52,631 bases of DNA. It comes from Geopseudomonas sagittaria. GTDB taxonomy: Bacteria > Pseudomonadota > Gammaproteobacteria > Pseudomonadales > Pseudomonadaceae. The position numbers and the translations under genes are program-made. How positions within the stretch are numbered: the stretch's first letter is position 1; the number at the start of each line of letters is the position of its first letter. Of this stretch, positions 45,609 through 52,631 are shown piece after piece. The stretch lies in NCBI RefSeq assembly GCF_900115715.1, contig NZ_FOXM01000020.1:1-52631 (forward strand). The letters run 5' to 3'. A model generated the notes under the pieces. That model searched no databases, was not told where the DNA came from, and saw only the letters and a list, made by a program, of their open reading frames with translations.

Positions 45609-46322
45609 TCAGTGTGCGGGTTGTGCGCTGGCGTGACCGCCGTGGCCCATCAGCCAGGCCTGGTGGGGGCCGGGCAGGGTCCACAGGCCGAACAGGATGA
45701 CCAGCAGGCCGCCGGCGATGCGCACGCCACGCTGGCGCAGCAGGGCTGTCAGGCGCTCGGCGGCCAGGCCGGTGGCGAGCAGCACCGGTAGGGTGCCGAG
45801 GCCGAAGGCCAGCATCAGCAGCGCGCTGTCCACGGCATCGCCCTGGCTGGCCGCCCACAGCAGGGTGCTGTAGACCAGGCCGCAGGGCAGCCAGCCCCAC
45901 AGGGCGCCGAGCAGCAGGGCGCGCCGGGGATTGCGCACCGGCAGCAGGCCGCGGGCCAGCGGCTCGATGCGTCGCCAGAGCACCCGGCCGAGGCCTTCGA
46001 TGCGGGTCAGGCCGCTCCACCAGCCGGCCAGGTACAGGCCCATGGCGACCAGCAGCAGGCCGGCGATGACCCGCAGCACGGTGGCCGCCGGGCCGCTGGC
46101 CACGGCCCAGCCTGCGGCGCCGACCAGCAGGCCGGCGCAGGTGTAGGAGGCGATGCGGCCGAGGTTGTAGGCCAGCAGCAGCTGCAGGCGACGCTGGCGC
46201 TGCTCGGCGGGAATCGCCAGGGTCAGCGCGCCCATCAGGCCGCCGCACATGCCTATGCAGTGGCCGCCGCCGAGCAGGCCGAGAATCAGTGCCGAGGCCA
46301 GCAGGGGCAGCAGGTCAGCCAC
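45609..46322 (-). CDS. Sulfite exporter TauE/SafE-family membrane protein of the cco locus
   Basis: 237 aa with about six to seven helices. 'GLLGGGHCIGMCGGLMGALT' carries the paired Cys/His motif of the DsbD-like SafE group, and 'LLGALWGWLPCGLVYSTLLW' the second Cys. Members next to ccoS are thought to take part in copper or haem delivery for cbb3 oxidase. The start is GTG at 46322, overlapping ccoS by 8 bp with GGGAA upstream; no ATG fits. His-rich C-terminal end 'HGGHASAQPAH'. Confidence 0.85.
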   Translation of the reverse strand: MADLLPLLASALILGLLGGGHCIGMCGGLMGALTLAIPAEQRQRRLQLLLAYNLGRIASYTCAGLLVGAAGWAVASGPAATVLRVIAGLLLVAMGLYLAGWWSGLTRIEGLGRVLWRRIEPLARGLLPVRNPRRALLLGALWGWLPCGLVYSTLLWAASQGDAVDSALLMLAFGLGTLPVLLATGLAAERLTALLRQRGVRIAGGLLVILFGLWTLPGPHQAWLMGHGGHASAQPAH

Positions 46323-46548
46323 GCGGCGGTTCCCGGTCGGTGGGTGCGGCGCTGTCGCCGGCCGGTTTGCCGGCGCTGGCCTCGTCGATGCCGGCCTGGT
46401 GCTTGGGGTCCTCGTCGTCGAACAGGATGCTGTGGGCCGGGCCGTCGAGGTCGTCATACTGGCCGCTGTCCACGGCCCAGAAGAACACCCAGATGGCCAG
46501 GCCGACCAGCACCACGGCAACCGGGATCAGCAGGTAGAGGGCGGACAT
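46315..46548 (-). CDS. ccoS: cbb3 oxidase assembly protein CcoS
   Basis: 77 aa. Single N-terminal helix 'LYLLIPVAVVLVGLAIWVFF', then 'WAVDSGQYDDLDGPAHSILF' and a charged tail, the CcoS/FixS signature. Required to insert haem b and Cu into CcoN. Lies between ccoI (14-bp gap) and the SafE-like gene (8-bp overlap). Confidence 0.95.
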   Translation of the reverse strand: MSALYLLIPVAVVLVGLAIWVFFWAVDSGQYDDLDGPAHSILFDDEDPKHQAGIDEASAGKPAGDSAAPTDREPPRG

Positions 46549-46562
46549 CGCAAGGCTCCGGG

Positions 46563-49031
46563 TCAGGTGCGGCTGGGAAGGGCGGGCGGCAGCTCGGGCG
46601 CGTGCCCGGCAGCGCTCGCGGGACTGCTGTCGGTCACGCTGCTGAGGCGCAGGGCGTTGACCACCACCACCAGCGAGCTGAGCGACATGCCGATGGCTGC
46701 CCAGCCGGGGGTGATCCAGCCGATGGCGGCGAACGGCAGCACCAGGCCATTGTACAGGCCGGCCCAGGTCAGGTTTTCGACGATGATGCGGCGGGTGCGT
46801 TTGGCCACGTCGAGCGCCTGCACCAGGCTGTCGAGGCGGTTGGACAACAGCACCGCGTCGGCGCTGGTCTTGGCCAGGTCGGTGGCGCTGCCCATGGCCA
46901 CGCTGATGTCGGCGCCGGCGAGCACCGGGACGTCGTTGACGCCGTCGCCGAGCATCAGCACGCGCCGCCCCTGTTCATGCAGCTGGTGCAGCACGGCCAG
47001 CTTGGCGTCCGGGGTCAGGCCGCCGCGGGCGTCGGCGATGCCCAGTTCGGCGGCCACGCTGGCCACCATCGGCGAGCTGTCGCCGGACAGCAGCAGTACC
47101 TGCCAGCCGCGCTGGTGGGCGGCGTCGACCAGTCGCCGGGCGTCGCTGCGCAGACGGTCATCGAGGCGGAACCAGGCCAGCGGCCCATGCTCGTCGCCGA
47201 GCAGCAGCCACTGGCCGGGCTCCTGGGGCATGCTCGGTGCCGGCTGGCCACCGAGCTGGCTGACGAAGGCGGGCTCGCCGATGCGCAGGCGGCGTCCGCC
47301 GACTTCACCCTGCAGCCCTTTGCCGGGCTCGCTGTGGACGGCTGCGGCGGCCTGCGGGGCGCGGCCGAAGGCGCGGGCGATCGGGTGTTCCGAACGGCTT
47401 TCCAGGGCGGCGGCCAGGCTCAGGCAGGCCTGGCTATCCAGGGCGCCGAGCACGCGCACCTCGCGCAGGGTCAGGCGTCCTTCGGTGAGGGTGCCGGTCT
47501 TGTCGACGATCAGGGTGTCGATCTGGGTGAGGCTTTCCAGCACATGGCCGCGGGTGACCAACAGGCCGAGCTTGTGCAGGCTGCCGGTGGCGGTGGTCAG
47601 TGCTGTGGGGGTGGCCAGCGACAGGGCGCAGGGGCAGGTGGCGACCAGCAGGGCGAGGACGATCCAGAACGCCCGCTCGCTGTCGAGCTGCCACCAGACC
47701 AGGCCGATCACCGCCGCGGTGAGCAGCACGACCACCAGGAACCACTGCGCCACGCGGTCGGCCAGCTGGGCCAGGCGCGGCTTGTCGGCCTGGGCGCGCT
47801 CGAGCAGGCGGACGATGGCGGACAGGCGGGTATCGTCGCCGAGCGCCTCGACCTGCACGGTCAGCGGGCCTTCGATGTTCAGGGTGCCGGCGGTGACGTG
47901 CTGGCCGGCACTGCGCGGCTGCGGCATGTATTCGCCGGTGAGCAGCGATTCGTCGATGCTCGACTGGCCGGCGAGGATCTGGGCGTCGGCGGGCACCACC
48001 GCGCCGGGCGGCACCAGTACCTGGTCGCCGAGCTGCAGCTCGTTGAGCAGGATGCGCTCGCTATGGCCTTGGGCATCCAGGCGCAGGCAGGAGGCCGGCA
48101 GCAGGTTGACCAGCTGCGCGGTGACCTGGGCGGTGCGTTCGCGGGCGCGGCGCTCCAGGTAGCGGCCAGCGAGCAGGAACAGGGCGAACATGCCCACGGC
48201 GTCGAAATACAGCTCGCCCTGGCCGGTGACGGTCGACCACAGGCCGGCGGCATAGGCACCGCCGATGGCCAGCGACACCGAGACGTCCATGGTCAGGTGA
48301 CGGGTGCGCAGGTCGCGCAGGGCGCCGCGGAAGAACTGGCCGCAGCAGTAGAAGACGATGGGGGTGGTGAGGAACAGGCTGGTCCAGCGCAGGATGGCAT
48401 CGAAGCTGGCGCTGAGGTCGAGGTTGAATTCCGGCCAGGTGGCCATGGTCGCCATCATCACCTGCATCCACAGCAGGCCGGCCACGCCGAGCTGGCGCAT
48501 GGCCAGGCGGTTTTCCCGGTGCATCTGCTCGGCGGCGGCATCGGCCTGGTAGGGGTGGGCGGCATAGCCGATCCGGCGCAGCTCGGCGAGCAGCTGGCTG
48601 AGCGGCAGGCGGCTGTCGTCCCAGCTGATCTGCAGACGATGGTTGGACAGGTTGAGGCTGGCCTCGCTGACGCCGGGAAGCTTCTTCAGGTGGTGCTCGA
48701 TCAGCCAGCCGCAGGCGGCGCAGCTGATGCCCTCGATCAGCAGGCAGGTTTGCGCCTGCTCGCCGGCATGGCTGACCAGCCCCTGCTGCACGTCCTCGCG
48801 GTCGTACAGCGCCAGCTCGTCGCTCAGGGCCTTGGGCAGGGCTTCGGGGTTGGCGGCGGTTTCGCTGCGGTGCCGATAGTAGCCTTCCAGGCCGCCGGCG
48901 ACGATGGCCTCGGCCACCGCCTGGCAGCCGGGGCAGCACATGGCGCGGGCTTCGCCGAGCACTTGGGCGTGATACGGGCTGCCGTCGGGAACCGGCAGCC
49001 CGCAGTGGTAGCAGGGCAGGGGCGTGGCCAT
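46563..49031 (-). CDS. ccoI: P1B-type copper-exporting ATPase CcoI (FixI)
   Basis: 822 aa. N-terminal Cys-rich stretch 'CYHCGLPVPDG' and 'MCCPGCQAVAEAI', heavy-metal domain 'GISCAACGWLIEHHL', eight helices with the 'CPCAL' ion motif, phosphorylation site 'DKTGTLTEG', 'SEHPIARAF' and 'MLGDGVNDVPVLAGADISVA'. Delivers copper to the cbb3 oxidase. Fourth-strand order ccoG-ccoH-ccoI-ccoS is standard. Start at 49031, 8 bp after ccoH. Confidence 0.97.
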   Translation of the reverse strand: MATPLPCYHCGLPVPDGSPYHAQVLGEARAMCCPGCQAVAEAIVAGGLEGYYRHRSETAANPEALPKALSDELALYDREDVQQGLVSHAGEQAQTCLLIEGISCAACGWLIEHHLKKLPGVSEASLNLSNHRLQISWDDSRLPLSQLLAELRRIGYAAHPYQADAAAEQMHRENRLAMRQLGVAGLLWMQVMMATMATWPEFNLDLSASFDAILRWTSLFLTTPIVFYCCGQFFRGALRDLRTRHLTMDVSVSLAIGGAYAAGLWSTVTGQGELYFDAVGMFALFLLAGRYLERRARERTAQVTAQLVNLLPASCLRLDAQGHSERILLNELQLGDQVLVPPGAVVPADAQILAGQSSIDESLLTGEYMPQPRSAGQHVTAGTLNIEGPLTVQVEALGDDTRLSAIVRLLERAQADKPRLAQLADRVAQWFLVVVLLTAAVIGLVWWQLDSERAFWIVLALLVATCPCALSLATPTALTTATGSLHKLGLLVTRGHVLESLTQIDTLIVDKTGTLTEGRLTLREVRVLGALDSQACLSLAAALESRSEHPIARAFGRAPQAAAAVHSEPGKGLQGEVGGRRLRIGEPAFVSQLGGQPAPSMPQEPGQWLLLGDEHGPLAWFRLDDRLRSDARRLVDAAHQRGWQVLLLSGDSSPMVASVAAELGIADARGGLTPDAKLAVLHQLHEQGRRVLMLGDGVNDVPVLAGADISVAMGSATDLAKTSADAVLLSNRLDSLVQALDVAKRTRRIIVENLTWAGLYNGLVLPFAAIGWITPGWAAIGMSLSSLVVVVNALRLSSVTDSSPASAAGHAPELPPALPSRT

Positions 49032-49039
49032 GACGCAGG

Positions 49040-49546
49040 TCAGGGCAGCAGCTGCACGGGGCGGCGGTCTTCGAGAGTGATCTCGTGGTACAGACGCCAG
49101 TCCTCGCCGCCTTCCTGGCCGAGCAGTTCGACGAAGCGACGCCCGCTGACCGCATCTTGCATCTGACCGTGGTACAGCCCGGCTTCGCCGGCGACCGGCT
49201 GGAGCACGACGCGGCGGTCACGCTCCGGCTGGGTCGGCGAGATCAGGTTGAGCACCAGCTGCGCCGGCTGGCTGATGCCGGCCAGGCGCAGTTCGGCGAG
49301 GCCGGTGTGCTCGTCGAGGGTGAGGGTGGCCTGCATGCCCAGACGCTCGGCCAGCTCTTCACGCTTGAGCGAGGTGTTGATGCCCTTGCCGACGTCGTAG
49401 TAGTTGTCGGCGACCAGAGTGTCGGCGGTCTTGATCGACACCACCAGCAGCGTGGTCCCGAGGACCACGCTGAAGGCCAGGATGCCGATGACGAACCAGG
49501 CCCAGAACTGCTTGTACCAGCGGGTGGTGATCTCGGGCTGTTGCAT
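49040..49546 (-). CDS. ccoH: cbb3 oxidase assembly protein CcoH (FixH)
   Basis: 168 aa. One N-terminal helix '[20 protein letters not shown]', then a periplasmic domain with '[20 protein letters not shown]' and '[20 protein letters not shown]', the FixH pattern. ATG at 49546 with GAGAG five bases upstream is preferred to the in-frame GTG at 49552. Stop lies 8 bp before ccoI. Helps stable assembly of CcoN. Confidence 0.92.
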   Translation of the reverse strand: MQQPEITTRWYKQFWAWFVIGILAFSVVLGTTLLVVSIKTADTLVADNYYDVGKGINTSLKREELAERLGMQATLTLDEHTGLAELRLAGISQPAQLVLNLISPTQPERDRRVVLQPVAGEAGLYHGQMQDAVSGRRFVELLGQEGGEDWRLYHEITLEDRRPVQLLP

Positions 49547-49558
49547 GCGCACTCTCTG

Positions 49559-50977
49559 TCAGCGGACGCTCGGGCCGATGAAGCGGCTTTCGGCGTCGAA
49601 GGTTTTGCCGGGAATGTCGGCGGCCTGAATTGTAAAGAGAATCTCGTTGGTACTGGAAGGCAGTTTGTCAGGGTCGATGGACAGTTCTACCGGTACCGCG
49701 AGGATTTCGCCGGCCACGGCCTTGACCTCGCGCCGCCCTTCGAAGACCAGACCGTCGAGGCCGGAAACGGCGATGGTGTAGACGTGGTCGCGCTGATCCT
49801 TGTTCATGATCTTCAGCGTGTAGACGTTCTCGATGCGACCTTCCTCGTTCTCGCGGTAGAGCACGCGGTCCTTGATCACGTCGAGCTCGGCCAGCGGGCG
49901 CAGGTACAGCGCGGTGGCGAAGGCGCCCATCATGACCAGCAGGGCGATGGCGTAGCCGATCAGGCGCGGACGCAGCAGGTGGGTCTTCTGGCCGCTGAGG
50001 TTGTGCTCGGTGGTATAGCTGATCAGCCCCTTGGGATAGTTCATCTTCTCCATGATGCTGTCGCAGGCGTCGACGCAGGCCGCGCAGCCGATGCAGGCGA
50101 TCTGCAGGCCGTTACGGATGTCGATGCCGGTGGGGCAGACATGCACGCACATCTTGCAGTCGATGCAGTCGCCGAGGCCCAGGGCCTTGTAGTCGGCATC
50201 CTTCTTGCGCGGGCCGCGCCGCTCGCCGCGGTTCGGGTCGTAGGAGACGATCAGGGTGTCCTTGTCGAACATCACGCTCTGGAAGCGGGCGTAGGGGCAC
50301 ATGTGGATGCACACCTGCTCGCGCAGCCAGCCGGCGTTGCCGTAGGTGGCGAGGGTGAGGAAACCAACCCAGAACAGGGCCCAGCCCTCGATGTTGAGGG
50401 TGACCAGATCGACCGTCAGCTGGCGAATCGGCGTGAAGTAGCCGACGAAGGTCAGGGCGGTGAACAGGGCGACGCCCAGCCAGATGGCGTGCTTGGCGGT
50501 CTTGCGCAGGAACTTCTCGGCGCTCATCGGCAGCTTGTCGAGCTTCATGCGCTGGTTGCGGTCACCCTCGGTGACCTTCTCCGCCCACATGTACACCCAG
50601 GTCCACACGCTCTGTGGGCAGGTGTAGCCGCACCAGACGCGGCCGGCGAACACGGTGATGAAGAACAGGCCGAAGGCGCAGATGATCAGCAGCCAGGACA
50701 ACAGCATGAAGTCCTGGGGCCAGAAAGTGGCACCGAAGATGTAGAACTTGCGCTCCGGCAGGTTCCACCAGACCGCCTGACGGTCGCCCCAGTTGAGCCA
50801 CGCGGTGCCGAAGAACATCAGGAACAGGAAGGCGCCGCTGATCATGCGGACGTTGCGGAACAGTCCGGTGAAGGCCTTGGTGTAGATCTGCTCGCGCTTG
50901 GCGTAGAGATCGACGCTTTCGCCTTTCTTGACAGGGGAGGGAGGGGTTACATCCTGAACGGGAATCTTGTCGCTCAT
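49559..50977 (-). CDS. ccoG: cbb3 oxidase accessory ferredoxin-like protein CcoG (FixG/RdxA)
   Basis: 472 aa. Membrane helices with 'VWCGYTCPQSVWTWVYMW' and 'CIHMCPYARFQSVMFDKDTL', two 4Fe-4S motifs 'CIDCKMCVHVCP' and 'CIGCAACVDACD', and a C-terminal immunoglobulin-like periplasmic domain. Acts as a Cu(II) reductase in cbb3 assembly. First gene of ccoGHIS. A partial FNR-like half site (TTGATCCC) at 51022-51035 is not strong enough to call. Confidence 0.97.
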   Translation of the reverse strand: MSDKIPVQDVTPPSPVKKGESVDLYAKREQIYTKAFTGLFRNVRMISGAFLFLMFFGTAWLNWGDRQAVWWNLPERKFYIFGATFWPQDFMLLSWLLIICAFGLFFITVFAGRVWCGYTCPQSVWTWVYMWAEKVTEGDRNQRMKLDKLPMSAEKFLRKTAKHAIWLGVALFTALTFVGYFTPIRQLTVDLVTLNIEGWALFWVGFLTLATYGNAGWLREQVCIHMCPYARFQSVMFDKDTLIVSYDPNRGERRGPRKKDADYKALGLGDCIDCKMCVHVCPTGIDIRNGLQIACIGCAACVDACDSIMEKMNYPKGLISYTTEHNLSGQKTHLLRPRLIGYAIALLVMMGAFATALYLRPLAELDVIKDRVLYRENEEGRIENVYTLKIMNKDQRDHVYTIAVSGLDGLVFEGRREVKAVAGEILAVPVELSIDPDKLPSSTNEILFTIQAADIPGKTFDAESRFIGPSVR

Positions 50978-51156
50978 CGGTCTCTACCATGGCTGGAGGA
51001 GGTGCCCCGGCCGGTACATCGCCGACCGGGATCAATTCACCTTTTCCGCAATGCTACGCCTAATGGCGGACTGCTGCATGCGACGGGTGGTCGCGCAATA
51101 CCACGTGGAGTATCTGGCCGGCACCGGTTTGGTCGTTGCATGTGCGGCACAAATGA

Positions 51157-51191
51157 AAACGCCGCTTTCCGGTGACCGGAAAGCGGCGTTT
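51157..51191. terminator. Rho-independent terminator after ccoP
   Basis: 16-bp perfect stem, 'AAACGCCGCTTTCCGG' (51157-51172) with its complement (51176-51191), loop of three. The leftward transcript ends in 'TTTTCATTT', a good U-rich tail 17 bp after the ccoP stop. It separates ccoNOQP from ccoGHIS. Confidence 0.92.
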
Positions 51192-51207
51192 CTGTCCGCA
51201 GGGTGAC

Positions 51208-52122
51208 TTACTGCTGCGGAGCCTTCTGCGACAGGCTGTACACGTAGGCCGCCAGCAGGTGGACCTTGTCGTTGCCGAGCAGGTCCTTCTGCGCCGGCAT
51301 CACGCCGTTACGGCCGTGACGCAGGGTCTGCTGGACCTGGGCGAAGCTCGAGCCGTACAGCCAGATGCGGTCGGTCAGATTCGGTGCGCCCATGGCCTGC
51401 ACGCCCTTGCCTTCCGGACCGTGGCAGACGGCGCAGTTGGTGGCGAAGGTCTTCTGGCCGGCAGCGAGATCGATGCCTTCCGGGTTCTTCAGGCCCGACA
51501 GGCTGCGCACGTAGCCGGCGACGTCCTTGATGCCTTCCTCGCCGAGAATGTCCTTCCAGGCCGGCATGGCGGCCTGACGGCCATTCATGATGGTGGTCTT
51601 GATGGTGTCGGCTTCGCCACCATACAGCCAGTCATGGTCGGTCAGGTTCGGGAAGCCGTAGGCACCCTTGGCGTCGGAACCGTGGCAGACGGAGCAGTTG
51701 GAGGCGAACAGGCGCGCCCCCATTTTCAGGGCCTGCTCGTCCTTGGCCACTTCGGCCACCGGCATGGCGGCGAACTTGGCGTACAGCGGGCCGTACTGCT
51801 CGTCCGCGCGGGCCATTTCCTTCTTCCACTGGTTGACGCCGGTCCAGCCATCCTCGTAACCCGGCAGGACGCCTTTCCAGTTGCCCAGGCCCGGGTAGAG
51901 CACCAGGTAGCCGAGGGCGAAGATCACGGTGCCGACGAACAGCATGAACCACCACTTGGGCAGCGGGTTGTCATACTCCTGAATGCCGTCGAAGGTGTGT
52001 CCCATCGTCTGGTCGGTGGTGTCCGGACGCTGGCCCTTGCGGGTCGCGAACAGCAGCCAGGTCAGCGCCACTATGGTGCCGAGGCTGAGTACGGTGACGT
52101 ACCAATTCCAAAAACTGGTCAT
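51208..52122 (-). CDS. ccoP: cbb3-type cytochrome c oxidase subunit CcoP (dihaem cytochrome c)
   Basis: 304 aa. N-terminal helices ('[20 protein letters not shown]', '[20 protein letters not shown]') then two c-type haem sites, 'CSVCH' and 'CAVCH', each followed by a Met ligand region ('AAMPAWKD', 'GVMPAQKD'). Passes electrons from soluble cytochromes to CcoO and CcoN. Start overlaps ccoQ stop (ATGA at 52119-52122). Confidence 0.97.
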   Translation of the reverse strand: MTSFWNWYVTVLSLGTIVALTWLLFATRKGQRPDTTDQTMGHTFDGIQEYDNPLPKWWFMLFVGTVIFALGYLVLYPGLGNWKGVLPGYEDGWTGVNQWKKEMARADEQYGPLYAKFAAMPVAEVAKDEQALKMGARLFASNCSVCHGSDAKGAYGFPNLTDHDWLYGGEADTIKTTIMNGRQAAMPAWKDILGEEGIKDVAGYVRSLSGLKNPEGIDLAAGQKTFATNCAVCHGPEGKGVQAMGAPNLTDRIWLYGSSFAQVQQTLRHGRNGVMPAQKDLLGNDKVHLLAAYVYSLSQKAPQQ

Positions 52123-52301
52123 TCGTGCTTACTCCTGGAAGCTTCTTCTTCACGCTTTTCGGACTTGGGCTCATCGGCGAAGGGCAGGTTGGCCGCTTCG
52201 TCAAAGCTCTTCTTGGACCGACCGAATACCCAGATCAGCAGGACCACGAAGGCGATGAATATGATGGCTGTACCCAGTCCACGCAGAGTCCCGATATCCA
52301 T
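52119..52301 (-). CDS. ccoQ: cbb3-type cytochrome c oxidase subunit CcoQ
   Basis: 60 aa. One helix '[20 protein letters not shown]' followed by the highly charged tail '[16 protein letters not shown]'. Small stabilising subunit typical of ccoNOQP; 6-bp gap after ccoO and 4-bp overlap with ccoP. Confidence 0.94.
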   Translation of the reverse strand: MDIGTLRGLGTAIIFIAFVVLLIWVFGRSKKSFDEAANLPFADEPKSEKREEEASRSKHE

Positions 52302-52307
52302 GGCGCG

Positions 52308-52631
<324 letters not shown>

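Noticed and set aside
51022-51035. FNR/Anr box upstream of ccoG
   Set aside because: TTGATCCCGGTCGG has one good half site only; the other half matches poorly.

Overview
The window comes from a GC-rich gammaproteobacterium, almost certainly a Pseudomonas or a close relative. The right-hand 13 kb is core Pseudomonas gene content: ffs, dnaX, ybaB, recR, anr, hemN, ccoSIHG and ccoPQO for the cbb3 oxidase. The polysaccharide genes match the wbp families of P. aeruginosa (wbpA, B, D, E, I, P, M). REP-like repeats typical of pseudomonads occur between genes.

Layout. (1) 1-8200, all leftward: rfaH, a leader with an ops/JUMPstart element, a beta-CASP metallo-beta-lactamase gene, an Ala-rich secreted repeat protein, an outer-membrane beta-barrel, a short Wza-like protein, a Wzc-like tyrosine kinase and a PHP-type tyrosine phosphatase. 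(2) 8432-10486, rightward: wbpM-like nucleotide-sugar dehydratase, ending at a strong dyad. (3) 35461 down to 10538, leftward: an apparent 25-kb operon. It starts with a second ops element and a second secreted repeat protein, Wza-like, Wzc-like and PHP phosphatase set. It continues with wbpA, wbpP, wbpB, wbpD, a FemAB-like gene, a polysaccharide deacetylase, wbpI, a glycosyltransferase, wzy-like, asnB-like, a GT4 glycosyltransferase, an initiating phosphoglycosyl transferase, a FemAB-like gene, wbpE, wzx-like, an acyltransferase and a third FemAB-like gene. (4) 35462-36569: a 1.1-kb non-coding leader region with the ops element, an A/C-rich (G-poor) transcript stretch and a perfect dyad. (5) 36570-39497: a hybrid sensor kinase. 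(6) 39.8-52.6 kb: SRP RNA, dnaX-ybaB-recR, anr, hemN and cbb3 oxidase assembly and structural genes.

How it works together. WbpA, B, E, D and I form a full set for UDP-ManNAc3NAcA from UDP-GlcNAc. WbpP can supply UDP-GalNAc, and WbpM a 4-keto-6-deoxy sugar. A PglC-sized phosphoglycosyl transferase starts the lipid-linked unit, at least two glycosyltransferases extend it, Wzx flips it, Wzy polymerises it, and the Wzc/Wza/phosphatase sets control length and export. AsnB-like, FemAB-like, acyltransferase and deacetylase genes point to a heavily decorated, probably amidated acidic glycan.

The most interesting signal is regulatory and architectural. An RfaH paralogue of NusG is encoded beside one of two ops elements, and these elements head the two leftward transcription units. 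Each unit carries its own copy of the export/kinase/phosphatase cassette and its own low-complexity secreted protein with a near-identical ribosome-binding region. All functional statements are from sequence reading and family knowledge; no searches were run.
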